From: Mycolicibacter heraklionensis
Lineage (GTDB): Bacteria; Actinomycetota; Actinomycetes; Mycobacteriales; Mycobacteriaceae
DNA length: 52,330 nucleotides
Direction: 5' to 3'
Assembly (NCBI GenBank): GCA_001673575.1
Contig: LZME01000126.1
Location: forward strand, 1-52,330
Within the stretch, counting starts at the first letter, position 1, and each line of letters opens with the position of its first letter. Made by a program: the position numbers and the translations under genes. Shown here piece after piece: positions 26,898 through 35,475 of the stretch. The notes below the pieces were generated by a model that did not search any database, was not told the DNA's origin, and saw only the letters and a program-made list of their open reading frames with translations.

Positions 26898-26925
26898 ACC
26901 ATACATACTGACCGATTCGTATGGT
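26898..26925 (-). promoter_or_regulatory. cluster motif site 7 (between dehydrogenase and fadD8)
   Basis: Perfect ACCATA (26898-26903) and TATGGT (26920-26925), 16-nt spacer, in the 275-bp divergent gap between 26828 and 27104. It is nearer the dehydrogenase; fadD8 begins 178 bp away and may have its own promoter. Confidence 0.6.
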
Positions 26926-27103
26926 TGTGATCGGATGTGCGTTCGCGGGCCGGTCGCGGCCAAGCGCACCTGTGGCCGACCAGGCACGAGGCAGTCGACC
27001 GGTGGGGCCTGGGGGGATGTCAACCCCGGCTCGTCCCATGAGTGGGTCTGGCTGCCGGTAGTGTCCAGCGGGCAGGTCGTCACGCACCAGTGGAGGTAAC
27101 TCG

Positions 27104-28696
27104 ATGTCGACGCAGTCACTGCGCCAGCCCATTCACTCCGGACATCTCACCGTGGGCGCCCTCAAGCGCAACAAAGACAAGCCGGTGCTGTTTCTCGGTG
27201 ACACCACGCTGACCGGTGGTCAGCTCGCGGAGCGCATCAGCCAATACATCCAGGCCTTCGACGCGCTCGGCGCTGACGCCACCGGCCTGCTGTCGCTGAA
27301 CCGGCCCGAGGTGCTGATGATCATCGGCGCCGGGCAGATCCGGGGATATCGGCGCACCGCATTGCACCCGCTGGGGTCGCTCGACGACCACGCCTACGTG
27401 CTGGCCGACGCCGAGGTGAGCACGCTGATCATCGATCCCACCCCGGCCTTCGTCGAGCGCGCCCTGGGTCTGCTGGACAAGGTGCCGTCGTTGCGCCAGG
27501 TGCTCACCATCGGGCCGGTGCCCGCGGAACTCGAGGGCAAGGCCGTGGATCTGGCTGCGGAGGCGGCCAAATACGAGCCGCAGCCACTGGCGGCCGCCGA
27601 CCTGCCTGCCGACCATATCGGCGGTCTCACCTACACCGGTGGCACCACCGGCAAGCCCAAAGGTGTCATCGGCACGGTGTCGTCCATCACCGCGATGACC
27701 ACCACGCAGCTCGCCGAGTGGGAGTGGCCCGAGCACCCCAAGTTCCTGATGTGCACCCCGCTGTCGCACGCCGGCGCCGCGTTCTTCGTGCCGACGATCA
27801 TCAAGGGCGGCCAATTGGTGGTGCTGACCAAGTTCGATCCGGCCGAGGTGCTGCGGGTGATCGAGGAGCAGAAGATCACCGCCACCATGCTGGTGCCGTC
27901 GATGATCTACGCGCTGATGGATCACCCGGACTCGCACACCCGCGACCTGTCGTCGCTGGAGACGGTGTACTACGGCGCCTCGGCGATGAACCCGGTCCGG
28001 CTCCAGGAGGCCATCGACCGGTTCGGCCCGATCTTCGCCCAGTACTACGGCCAGTCCGAGGCGCCGATGGTGATCACCTACCTGGCCAAGGGGGACCACG
28101 ACCAGAAGCGACTCACCTCATGCGGCCGACCGACGGTCTTCGCCCGGGTGGCGCTGCTGGGCGACGACGGCAACCCGGTGCCCCAGGGGGAGGTCGGCGA
28201 GATCTGTGTGTCCGGACCCCTGTTGTCGGGCGGCTACTGGAAGCTTCCGGAGGCCACCGCCGACACGTTCAAGGACGGCTGGATGCACACCGGCGACCTG
28301 GCCCGGGAGGATGAAGACGGCTTCTACTTCATCGTGGACCGCACCAAGGACATGATCGTCACCGGCGGCTTCAACGTGTTCCCCCGCGAGGTCGAGGACG
28401 TTATCGCCGAGCACCCGTCGGTGGCCCAGGTGTGCGTGATCGGAACCCCCGACGAGAAGTGGGGTGAGGCGGTGACCGCGGTGGTGGTGCTGCGCCCGGG
28501 CGTGGACAGCGATGCCGCCGCGGTAGCAGCCATGACCGCCGAGATCCAGGCTGCGGTCAAGGAGCGCAAGGGGTCGGTCCAGTCGCCCAAACAGGTGATC
28601 GTCACCGAATCGGTGCCGGTGACCGCGCTGGGCAAGCCGGACAAGAAGGCCGTGCGCGCCCAGTTCTGGTCCGGCGCAGAGCGTTCCGTCGGCTGA
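27104..28696 (+). CDS. fadD8: fatty-acid-CoA ligase FadD8
   Basis: ANL-family acyl-CoA ligase, 530 residues. It opens MSTQSLRQPIHSGHLTVGALKR and follows M. tuberculosis FadD8 (Rv0551c) nearly throughout. The AMP-binding motif YTGGTTGKPKG is near residues 181-191. YYGQSEAPM and GDLAREDEDGFYFIVDRTKDM are the later core motifs, and the catalytic Lys is in ALGKPDKKAV. In M. tuberculosis the gene lies elsewhere, so its place beside the accessory cluster is a rearrangement. GGAGG precedes the ATG. It may or may not belong to the cluster. Confidence 0.9.
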   Translation: MSTQSLRQPIHSGHLTVGALKRNKDKPVLFLGDTTLTGGQLAERISQYIQAFDALGADATGLLSLNRPEVLMIIGAGQIRGYRRTALHPLGSLDDHAYVLADAEVSTLIIDPTPAFVERALGLLDKVPSLRQVLTIGPVPAELEGKAVDLAAEAAKYEPQPLAAADLPADHIGGLTYTGGTTGKPKGVIGTVSSITAMTTTQLAEWEWPEHPKFLMCTPLSHAGAAFFVPTIIKGGQLVVLTKFDPAEVLRVIEEQKITATMLVPSMIYALMDHPDSHTRDLSSLETVYYGASAMNPVRLQEAIDRFGPIFAQYYGQSEAPMVITYLAKGDHDQKRLTSCGRPTVFARVALLGDDGNPVPQGEVGEICVSGPLLSGGYWKLPEATADTFKDGWMHTGDLAREDEDGFYFIVDRTKDMIVTGGFNVFPREVEDVIAEHPSVAQVCVIGTPDEKWGEAVTAVVVLRPGVDSDAAAVAAMTAEIQAAVKERKGSVQSPKQVIVTESVPVTALGKPDKKAVRAQFWSGAERSVG

Positions 28697-28698
28697 GA

Positions 28699-29562
28699 TC
28701 AGCGCAGCGCCGCGGCCAGCTGCCGCCACTGCTCCCGCGGGAAGGCGCGCGGGTCGGCATCCAGCAGCTGGACGCAGACGTGGTCGGCTCCGGCGGCCTG
28801 GTGCTCGGCGACCCGGCTGAGCACGGCCTCCGGGGTTCCCCAGGCGATGATCGCGTCGAACAGCCGATCGCTGACTCCAGCGATGTCGTCCTCGGAGAAA
28901 CCTGACCGCAGCAGGTTGTTGGCGTAGTTGGGCAGCGCCAAATAGGAGCCCAGCCACTTGGTGCCGATCGCGCGTGCTTCGTCGCGGCTGGTGCACAAGA
29001 TCGCGGTCTGCTCGGGCAGCAGCAACGGCCCGTCGCCCAGCTGCTCGCGGGCAAACCGGGTGTGCTCAGGCGTGGTCAGGTAGGGGTGGGCGCCGCGGCT
29101 GCGGGAGGCGGCCAAGTCGAGCATCTTGGGGCCAAGTGCCGCGAGCACCCGCGACTCGACCGGCACCGGCGCGTCGGCGGCGTCGAGCCCGTCGAGAAAC
29201 TCGCTCATGGCGCGCAGCGGGCGGCGGTACCGCCCGGGATCCCCGGCGTCGATCAGCGGAGCGTGGCTGACCCCGATGCCGAGCAGGAACCGCTCACCGT
29301 GTGCCGCGGTCAGCGTTGCATAGGACGCCGCGACGTCGGCCGGGGTGTGCATCCACAGGTTCAGGATGCCGGTGGCGATGACCGCGCTGCGGGTGGCGGC
29401 CAGCAGGTTGCCCACCGCGTCGAACACCGGACCGCCGACGTCGGGTATCCACAGCACGCCGAAGCCCAGTTCCTCCAATTCGGCGGCCGCTTCGGCAGCC
29501 TCGCCCTGATCGCCGTAGCGCAGCGGCGCGCTCCAGATCCCGACACCCGAAATGTTCACCAT
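28699..29562 (-). CDS. LLM-class F420-dependent oxidoreductase (MSMEG_4141-type)
   Basis: 287 residues with a luciferase-like TIM-barrel pattern: LGFGVLWIPDVGGPVFDAVG, ATGILNLWMHTPADVAASYA, GIGVSHAPLIDAG and ALGPKMLDLAASRSRGAHPY. This arrangement is that of the TIGR03620 family of probable F420-dependent oxidoreductases. It would use F420H2 or F420 for hydride transfer to an unknown substrate. It is convergent with fadD8 (2 bp apart). The start is uncertain: ATG at 29562 or the next GTG; neither has a strong Shine-Dalgarno. Confidence 0.82.
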   Translation of the reverse strand: MVNISGVGIWSAPLRYGDQGEAAEAAAELEELGFGVLWIPDVGGPVFDAVGNLLAATRSAVIATGILNLWMHTPADVAASYATLTAAHGERFLLGIGVSHAPLIDAGDPGRYRRPLRAMSEFLDGLDAADAPVPVESRVLAALGPKMLDLAASRSRGAHPYLTTPEHTRFAREQLGDGPLLLPEQTAILCTSRDEARAIGTKWLGSYLALPNYANNLLRSGFSEDDIAGVSDRLFDAIIAWGTPEAVLSRVAEHQAAGADHVCVQLLDADPRAFPREQWRQLAAALR

Positions 29563-29593
29563 GGCCCCAGGATGGCACAGCGGTGTCGGTGGC

Positions 29594-30430
29594 CTAGCGG
29601 CGCCGGCCGTATCGGTCGGCGAGCTTCTGCTCGACGGTCATCGGTGGCGCGGGCTCGTCCGAGCCGGCCTCGGGTTGCGTCGCGGCGCGCTCCGCCCGGC
29701 GTGCCCGCAGCTCGGCGAACGCGAAGTACCCCAGACCTATTGGCGCCAGGATCCCGAACGCAATCCACTGAATCCCGTAGGACAGGAACGGGCCGGCATC
29801 CCGGCGCGGCAGCGCGATCACACCCAAGCCGCCGGGCTGATCTTCGACGAGCTGCAGGTAGGACCCGGTCAGCGCGACGCCGGTCACCGCCGCGACCTGC
29901 TCGGTGTTGATCGAGTACACCTGGCGAAAACCGTTCTCGGTGAACGGGTTCTTGCCTTCGATGGCGCCTTGGGAGTCGCGCAGCCGCGCGGTGATGGTGA
30001 CCTCGGCGGCAGGCGGTGCCGCAATGTCCGGCAGCCGCGAGCCGCCGTCGTCGGTGCGCACGAAGCCGCGATTCACCAGCACGGTCGGCCCGTCTTTGAC
30101 CGCGAACGGTGCCAGTACCTCCACCGCGGGCACTCCGTCGACCGACCGCAACCGCACCAGCACTTGCTTTTCGGCCAGGTAGTGCCCGGTGGCGGTCACC
30201 GGCCGCCACTGCTCGTCCGGCGCGGACGAATCCTGATGCGGCAGCAGCGTGGTCACCGGCACGGGTTCGGCGGTCAACGCGTGCTCGAGTTGGCTGTTCG
30301 CGCGAGACGTGGTGGTGTTCTTGCCCAATTGCCACGGTGCCAGCACGGTGAAACACAGGTAGGCGAAGCCCAGCACCACCGCCGCCAGAGCCAGCCAGCT
30401 CGGGCGCAGCAGGAAGGCCAGGCGTCGCAT
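29594..30430 (-). CDS. SURF1 family protein, Rv2235-like
   Basis: 278 residues with the SURF1 plan: an N-terminal membrane helix (residues 11-32), a large extracytoplasmic domain (WRPVTATGHYL, VLVNRGFVR, VYSINTEQVAA), a second helix near 218-240 (GPFLSYGIQWIAFGILAPIGLGYFAF) and a basic cytoplasmic tail. SURF1 proteins assist cytochrome c oxidase assembly. The ATG overlaps the ptpA stop (TGATG), as in M. tuberculosis. Confidence 0.92.
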   Translation of the reverse strand: MRRLAFLLRPSWLALAAVVLGFAYLCFTVLAPWQLGKNTTTSRANSQLEHALTAEPVPVTTLLPHQDSSAPDEQWRPVTATGHYLAEKQVLVRLRSVDGVPAVEVLAPFAVKDGPTVLVNRGFVRTDDGGSRLPDIAAPPAAEVTITARLRDSQGAIEGKNPFTENGFRQVYSINTEQVAAVTGVALTGSYLQLVEDQPGGLGVIALPRRDAGPFLSYGIQWIAFGILAPIGLGYFAFAELRARRAERAATQPEAGSDEPAPPMTVEQKLADRYGRRR

Positions 30431-30924
30431 CAGCCGCTCTCGCCCAACGCCAGCTGCCCGTCGACCCAGGCGTGCAGGCCCGGCAGGGCGGCCGCAATGA
30501 CGGTGAACGCCTCCACGAAGTCGTCATGGCCGCCGTAGTACGGGTCGTCGACGTCGGGCACGGCCGCTCCCGAACGCGGGTCGAAGGACCGCAGCATCCG
30601 GATCCGCTCGGCCGGAATCCCCAACCCCTGCAGCAGCCCGACATGGTTGCGTCCCAGCGCCACCACCAGATCCGCGGCCTCGTGGTCGGGCCCGACCTGG
30701 GCGGCACAGTGCTCCACCGGGTAGCCGTTGTCGCGCAGCACCCGGTTGGTGCGTTCGTCGGCGCCCTTGCCCACGTGCCAGTCCGCGGTGCCGGCGCTGG
30801 TCACCCGCACGGTGCCGCCCAGCCCGCGCTGCGCGAGCTGGTGGGCGAACATCTTCTCCGCCATCGGCGAGCGGCAGATGTTGCCGGTGCAGACGAACGT
30901 GACATGCAGCATCGGCTCAGACAC
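30430..30924 (-). CDS. ptpA: low-molecular-weight protein tyrosine phosphatase PtpA
   Basis: 164 residues from a GTG ([20 protein letters not shown]), GGGAGG 6 nt before it. The phosphatase loop is Cys12-TGNIC-Arg18-Ser19. The general acid is Asp127 in DVDDPYYG, followed by Tyr129 and Tyr130, which correspond to the phosphorylated tyrosines of the M. tuberculosis enzyme. In pathogenic species PtpA is secreted and acts on host proteins; here only the enzyme identity is supported. It overlaps ptkA by 8 bp and surf1 by 1 bp. Confidence 0.95.
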   Translation of the reverse strand: MSEPMLHVTFVCTGNICRSPMAEKMFAHQLAQRGLGGTVRVTSAGTADWHVGKGADERTNRVLRDNGYPVEHCAAQVGPDHEAADLVVALGRNHVGLLQGLGIPAERIRMLRSFDPRSGAAVPDVDDPYYGGHDDFVEAFTVIAAALPGLHAWVDGQLALGESG

Positions 30925-31600
30925 CGAGTACCTCCCGTAGTTCGGCGACGGTCTGCACGCGGGCGAGGGGACCGTCGGGGGAATCAAGACCGGCATCGGC
31001 GGTGTCCGCATAGTCGGCCTGGCCGTAGCCCCAGCCGACCAGCACCGTGTCGATGCCGTGCGCGGCCGCACCGTCCACATCATGGCGTCTATCGCCCACC
31101 ATCAGCACCCGCGCGGGCAGCGGCGCCAGCTGAGCCAGGGCGTGGGCCACCACCTCGGACTTCGCGGCCCGGGTGCCGTCGACGCTGGCGCCGGCGACCA
31201 CCTCGAAATAACCGGCGAGCCCGAAATGGGCGAGGATCTTGCGCGCTGTCGGCTCCACTTTGGAGGTGGCCACGGCCAGCCGGACCCCGGCGGCTTGCAG
31301 GTCGCGCAGCAGCGCGGCGACGCCGTCGAACATGGTGTTCATCTGCCATCCGCGGCTGGTGTAGTCGGCGCGGTAGGCGGCGACCGCGGCCTCGGTCTGC
31401 TCGCCGAGGCCCATCGCGGCCAGCGTGTGGTGCATCGGCGGGCCGACCAGCCGAGCAGCCAGATCACCCTCGGGAATCGGCGCGCCGATGTGGTCCAGCG
31501 CGTGCCGGAAACTGGCGACGATCCCGGCCGCGGAGTCGGTCAGGGTGCCGTCGAGGTCGAAGATGACCAATTCGGCGGCGGCGGTGCTCGTGCGCGTCAC
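30917..31600 (-). CDS. ptkA: HAD-superfamily protein, PtkA-like (Rv2232)
   Basis: HAD-fold protein corresponding to M. tuberculosis PtkA, described as a tyrosine kinase acting on PtpA. HAD motif I is [10 protein letters not shown] with Asp15 and Asp17; motif II is ATSK, and motif IV is GDRRHDV. I take the GTG at 31600, giving 227 residues, because the longer frame (to 31687) would run over the divergent Nif3-like gene. M. tuberculosis PtkA has a longer, disordered N-terminus, so an upstream start cannot be excluded. Overlaps ptpA by 8 bp. Confidence 0.85.
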   Translation of the reverse strand: MTRTSTAAAELVIFDLDGTLTDSAAGIVASFRHALDHIGAPIPEGDLAARLVGPPMHHTLAAMGLGEQTEAAVAAYRADYTSRGWQMNTMFDGVAALLRDLQAAGVRLAVATSKVEPTARKILAHFGLAGYFEVVAGASVDGTRAAKSEVVAHALAQLAPLPARVLMVGDRRHDVDGAAAHGIDTVLVGWGYGQADYADTADAGLDSPDGPLARVQTVAELREVLGV

Positions 31601-31661
31601 GGTCCCATTGTCCCCGACGTGCGCGAAGAGCTCGCCGGGTGGCGCACTACTGTCTTGCAGT

Positions 31662-32795
31662 GTGACCGCGCGGCTGGCTGACGTCATTGACGTATTGGAT
31701 GCGGCCTACCCGCCCGGGCTGGCCCACTCCTGGGACTCGGTCGGGCTGGTCTGCGGTGACCCCGACGACCCGGTGAGCTCGGTGACGATCGCGGTCGACG
31801 CCACATCGGCGGTGGTCGACGAGGTGCCCGACGGCGGCTTGCTGCTGGCCCACCATCCGCTGTTGCTGCGCGGGGTGGACACCGTGGCGGCCAGCACCCC
31901 CAAGGGCTCGCTGGTGCACCGGCTGATCCGCACCGGTCGGGCGCTGTTCACCGCCCACACCAATGCCGACGCGGCCTCGCCCGGGGTCTCGGACGCGCTC
32001 GCGGCAGCGCTCGGGCTGACCGTGGAGTCCGTGCTGGAGCCGGCGGGCCCGCGGGCCGACACCGACAAGTGGGTGATCTACACGCCGGCAGAGCACGCCG
32101 AGGCGGTCCGGGCCGCGGTGTTCGCGGCGGGCGCGGGTCATATCGGTGACTACGCGCAGTGCAGTTGGAGTGTGCCGGGCACCGGCCAGTTCCTGCCCGG
32201 TCACGGTGCGACGCCGGCGATCGGACGAGTGGGCCAGGTGGAATTCGTTCCCGAGGACCGCGTCGAAGTGGTGGCGCCGGCGCGGGCCCGCGGTGCGATT
32301 CACGCGGCGCTGCTGGCCGCCCATCCCTACGAGGAACCGGCGTTCGACATCTTCGCGTTGCAGCCGCTGCCCGCTGGGGTGGGGATCGGCCGGATCGGCA
32401 GCCTGGCCAACCCGGAGCCGTTGAGTGCGTTCGTCGCCCGCGTCGCCGCGGGCCTGCCGGCCACCTCGTGGGGCGTGCGCGCCTCGGGAGACCCCGACCT
32501 GGTGATCTCGCGGGTGGCGGTCTGCGGCGGCGCGGGGGACTCCCTGCTCGATGTCGCGGCCGCCGCCGACGCACAGGTCTACGTCACCGCGGACCTGCGC
32601 CACCATCCGGCTGACGAGCATTCCCGCCGGTCCGCGATGGCGCTGGTCGACGTGGCCCACTGGGCCAGTGAATACCCGTGGTGCGCGCAAGCCGCCGACG
32701 TACTCCGCTCGCACTTCGGTGCGACGCTGCCGGTGCGTGTCAGCACACTGCGCACCGACCCCTGGAATCTCGCGCACGAAGGAGACCGGTCATGA
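31662..32795 (+). CDS. Nif3-like dinuclear metal centre protein, Rv2230c-like
   Basis: 377 residues from a GTG ([25 protein letters not shown]). Metal ligands of the Nif3/GTP cyclohydrolase-like family are visible: [12 protein letters not shown] near residues 65-76, [11 protein letters not shown], and the C-terminal [16 protein letters not shown]-like insert lies between ([14 protein letters not shown]...[10 protein letters not shown]). The biochemical role is not established for the family. Divergent from ptkA across 61 bp; ATGA overlap with the next gene. Confidence 0.9.
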   Translation: MTARLADVIDVLDAAYPPGLAHSWDSVGLVCGDPDDPVSSVTIAVDATSAVVDEVPDGGLLLAHHPLLLRGVDTVAASTPKGSLVHRLIRTGRALFTAHTNADAASPGVSDALAAALGLTVESVLEPAGPRADTDKWVIYTPAEHAEAVRAAVFAAGAGHIGDYAQCSWSVPGTGQFLPGHGATPAIGRVGQVEFVPEDRVEVVAPARARGAIHAALLAAHPYEEPAFDIFALQPLPAGVGIGRIGSLANPEPLSAFVARVAAGLPATSWGVRASGDPDLVISRVAVCGGAGDSLLDVAAAADAQVYVTADLRHHPADEHSRRSAMALVDVAHWASEYPWCAQAADVLRSHFGATLPVRVSTLRTDPWNLAHEGDRS

Positions 32796-33526
32796 AGGCT
32801 GCTGTAGCTCAACAACGTTCACTGTTGGAATTGTTGGAGCTGGATGCCGAGCTGGCCCGGATCTCCCACCGCGCCAAGAATCTTCCCGAACAGCAGGACG
32901 GCGAGCGCATTCAGGCCGAGCACACCGCGGCCGCGGATCGGCTGGCCGCGCTGGAGTTGGCCTTGGAGGACTTGGACGCTCAAGCCGGTCGATTCGAGTC
33001 GGAGATCGACGCGGTGCGCCAACGCGAGGACCGCGACCGCGCCCTGCTGGACTCGGGGCAGGCCAGCCCCAAGCAGGTCGTCGATCTGCAGCATGAGCTC
33101 GAGACGCTGCAGAAGCGCCAATCCAGCTTGGAGGACTCGCTGCTGGAGTTGATGGAGCAGCGTGAGCAACTGCAGACCCAGGCGAACGCGGAAGCAACCG
33201 TGATCGAAGGCCTGGCCGCCGATTTGGCCCGGGTACAAGAGGCGGTCGGCACGGCCCTGGCCGAGATCGAAACCACCCGCGGGCAGCGCGCCGCCAGCCG
33301 CGACGAGTTGGCCGCCACGATCGACGACGAGCTGTTGGCGCTTTATGAGCGGCAGCGGGCGTCCAGCGGGGTCGGCGCGGGACCGCTGCGTGGGGGGCAG
33401 TGCGGCGCCTGCCGGATCGAGATCGACCGCGGTGAGCTGGCCCGGATCTCCGCGGCGGCTCCCGAAGAAGTGTTGCGCTGCCCCGAGTGCAGCGCGATCT
33501 TGCTGCGGGTCAAGGACTTCGGTTAG
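32792..33526 (+). CDS. coiled-coil zinc-ribbon protein, Rv2229c-like (DUF164)
   Basis: 244 residues from the ATG at 32792, overlapping the previous stop by 4 bp. Residues 5-185 form long Leu/Glu/Arg-rich heptads (coiled coil). The C-terminus has a four-cysteine zinc ribbon: CGAC near residue 205 and CPEC near 231. This is the DUF164/zf-RING_7 pattern; function is not established in mycobacteria. Conserved neighbours are Nif3-like and RNase HI genes, so a nucleic-acid-related role is possible. Confidence 0.9.
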   Translation: MKAAVAQQRSLLELLELDAELARISHRAKNLPEQQDGERIQAEHTAAADRLAALELALEDLDAQAGRFESEIDAVRQREDRDRALLDSGQASPKQVVDLQHELETLQKRQSSLEDSLLELMEQREQLQTQANAEATVIEGLAADLARVQEAVGTALAEIETTRGQRAASRDELAATIDDELLALYERQRASSGVGAGPLRGGQCGACRIEIDRGELARISAAAPEEVLRCPECSAILLRVKDFG

Positions 33527-33551
33527 TCCGCTGGCCGGTGAAGGTGGGGGG

Positions 33552-34646
33552 ATGAAGGTCGTCGTTGAAGCCGACGGCGGGTCGCGTGGAAACCCGGGCC
33601 CGGCCGGTTATGGGGCGGTGGTGTGGTCCGCCGATCGCACCTCGCTGCTCGCCGAGGTCAAGGAGGCCATCGGTGTTGCCACCAACAACGTTGCCGAATA
33701 CCGGGGCCTGGTAGCGGGATTGACCGAGGCGGCCCGGTTGGGCGCCGCCGAGGTCGGGGTGTTCATGGACTCCAAGCTGGTGGTCGAACAGATGGCCGGC
33801 CGGTGGAAGGTCAAGCATCCGGACCTGATCACGCTGCACCGGCAGGCCCGCGAGCTGGCCGCGAGGTTCGACCATGTCCGCTACTCCTGGATTCCGCGGG
33901 AGAAGAATTCCCATGCTGACCGGCTGGCCAACGAGGCCATGGACGCCGCTGCCGGGATCGGGGAACCTGAACCGCAGCCGGTGGAGACGGCGCCGGCGCC
34001 TGCCCCGACAGCTCCCGGCTGGACCGGCGCGACGGGAACGGCGACTCGGCTGCTGTTGCTGCGCCACGGGCAGACCGAACTGTCGGTGAACCGGCGCTAC
34101 TCAGGACGTGGCAACCCGCCGCTGACCGACACCGGCCGGCGGCAGGCCGATGCCGCCGCGCGCTACCTGGCCCAGCACGGCGGCATCGCCGCGGTCATCA
34201 GCTCGCCGCTGCAGCGCTGCCGCGACACCGCCGAGGCGGCGGCACGACTGCTTCGGCTGGATGTGACCGTCGATGAGGACCTGACCGAAACCGACTTCGG
34301 CGCGTGGGAGGGGCTGACCTTCGCCGAGGCCGCCGAACGCGATCCCGACCTGCACCGCCGCTGGCTCAAAGACACCTCCACGCAGCCCCCCGGTGGGGAG
34401 AGCTTCGACGCCGTGCAGCAGCGGGTGCAGGCCGCGCGCGACCGAATCGTCGCCGACCACGCCGGCACCACCGTGCTGGTGGTGTCGCATGTGACACCGA
34501 TCAAGACCGTGCTGCGCCTGGCGCTGGACGCCGGCCCCGCCATCCTGTACCGGCTGCACCTGGACCTGGCGTCGCTGAGCATCGCCGAGTTTTACGGCGA
34601 CGGGCCGGCGTCGGTGCGGCTGGTGAATCAGACGGCTTATCTGTAG
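33552..34646 (+). CDS. bifunctional RNase HI / CobC-type phosphatase, Rv2228c-like
   Basis: 364 residues, the same length as M. tuberculosis Rv2228c. The N-terminal RNase HI domain (1-135) has the active-site acids Asp8 (EADGGSRGNPG), Glu49 (NNVAEYRGL), Asp73 (FMDSKLV) and Asp123 (NSHADRLAN). A Pro/Ala linker at about 138-163 leads to a histidine phosphatase domain with Arg171-His172-Gly173 (LLRHGQTE), CRDTAEAA and a late His in VVSHVTPIK. It degrades the RNA strand of RNA-DNA hybrids; the second domain acts as alpha-ribazole phosphatase in cobalamin synthesis in characterised homologues. Confidence 0.95.
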   Translation: MKVVVEADGGSRGNPGPAGYGAVVWSADRTSLLAEVKEAIGVATNNVAEYRGLVAGLTEAARLGAAEVGVFMDSKLVVEQMAGRWKVKHPDLITLHRQARELAARFDHVRYSWIPREKNSHADRLANEAMDAAAGIGEPEPQPVETAPAPAPTAPGWTGATGTATRLLLLRHGQTELSVNRRYSGRGNPPLTDTGRRQADAAARYLAQHGGIAAVISSPLQRCRDTAEAAARLLRLDVTVDEDLTETDFGAWEGLTFAEAAERDPDLHRRWLKDTSTQPPGGESFDAVQQRVQAARDRIVADHAGTTVLVVSHVTPIKTVLRLALDAGPAILYRLHLDLASLSIAEFYGDGPASVRLVNQTAYL

Positions 34647-34663
34647 CCGGCGGCCTGCGCGCG

Positions 34664-35239
34664 TCAGTCGTGCAGGTGCACGCGTTCGCCGTGGGTTCCG
34701 AAGATCACGATGGCCTCGGCCGGACCGTCGACCGCACCGAACCAATGCGGTGTCCAGGTGGAGAACTCGACCGCCTCGCCGGGCCCGATCAGGAAATCAT
34801 CGTCGCCCAGCACCAGCCGGAGTCGGCCGGACAGCACGTACATCCACTCGTGGCCTTCGTGCACCGGCAACTCGGCGGGGCGCCGGCGGCGCATGCCGAC
34901 CCGGATCTTGAAGGCATGCAAACCCCCGGCCGGGCCGTGGCGGGTCAGCGGCCAATAGGTGATGCCGTTGTGACTGTGCGAGGCACCCCGCACCCGCGGG
35001 TCCTGGTGCTGCGGGGCGCGCAGCAAGTCGTCGGTGCTGACCGACAGTGCCTCGGCCAGCCGGGGCAGATGATCCAATGCCAGGCGTCGCTTGCCCGATT
35101 CCAGCCTGCTCAACGTCGAGACGTCGATACCGGCGCGCGTCGCCACATCCTCCAGGGTCAGCCCCTGCTGGGTGCGCAGCTCACGCAGTCGACGCCGCAC
35201 CAGTAGATCCACGCCGCCGTCGCCAGTGTTTGCCTGCAT
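34664..35239 (-). CDS. XRE-family regulator with C-terminal cupin domain
   Basis: 191 residues from the ATG at 35239; an ATG seven codons earlier is possible. The helix-turn-helix lies at about residues 12-70 (LRELRTQQGLTLEDVATRAG, STLSRLESGKRRLALDHLPRLAEAL). A cupin fold follows at about 100-185 (HEGHEWMYVLSGRLRLVLGDDDFLIGPGEAVEF, HWFGAVDG), likely binding a small ligand or metal. The usual role of such regulators is control of the neighbouring divergent gene, here the YeiH-type transporter operon. Confidence 0.88.
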   Translation of the reverse strand: MQANTGDGGVDLLVRRRLRELRTQQGLTLEDVATRAGIDVSTLSRLESGKRRLALDHLPRLAEALSVSTDDLLRAPQHQDPRVRGASHSHNGITYWPLTRHGPAGGLHAFKIRVGMRRRRPAELPVHEGHEWMYVLSGRLRLVLGDDDFLIGPGEAVEFSTWTPHWFGAVDGPAEAIVIFGTHGERVHLHD

Positions 35240-35248
35240 AGCAATCCA

Positions 35249-35336
35249 GGTTGCCAGCACCTTCGGTGGGACGGCAACCGTGAGTGCGACTTTTCAGCGA
35301 CGGTGATTTGAACTCTGTCATCGCGCACCGGCGATG
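35249..35336. promoter_or_regulatory. two inverted repeats in the XRE / YeiH divergent gap
   Basis: GGTTGCC-N17-GGCAACC spans 35249-35279, starting 10 bp from the regulator start, and CATCGC-N6-GCGATG spans 35319-35336, 40 bp before the small ORF at 35376. Both are perfect. They are the likely operators of the XRE-cupin protein. No clear -35/-10 pair is visible. Confidence 0.5.
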
Positions 35337-35375
35337 TCATACCGTTACGCCCGAACCGCTGACGAGAGGCCGCAG

Positions 35376-35471
35376 ATGAAGTGGTTGGGCGTGGACGGAT
35401 GGGCGAACCTCGTGGTCGGCGTGCTCATTGCGCTGGCCCTGGCCGATGTGCTCCCGAAGATTCCGTGGTGA
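35376..35471 (+). CDS. 31-residue single-helix membrane peptide ahead of YeiH-type transporter
   Basis: ATG at 35376 with GAGAGG 6-8 nt before it, TGA at 35469-35471. The peptide reads [20 protein letters not shown] then [11 protein letters not shown], that is one membrane helix of about 18 residues with short ends. The stop is 4 bp before the transporter ATG, whose Shine-Dalgarno (GAGG) overlaps the stop, so the two are translationally coupled. It may be a small transporter subunit or a leader that controls transporter synthesis. It is below normal gene-calling length and could be missed. Confidence 0.6.
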   Translation: MKWLGVDGWANLVVGVLIALALADVLPKIPW

Positions 35472-35475
35472 GGAA

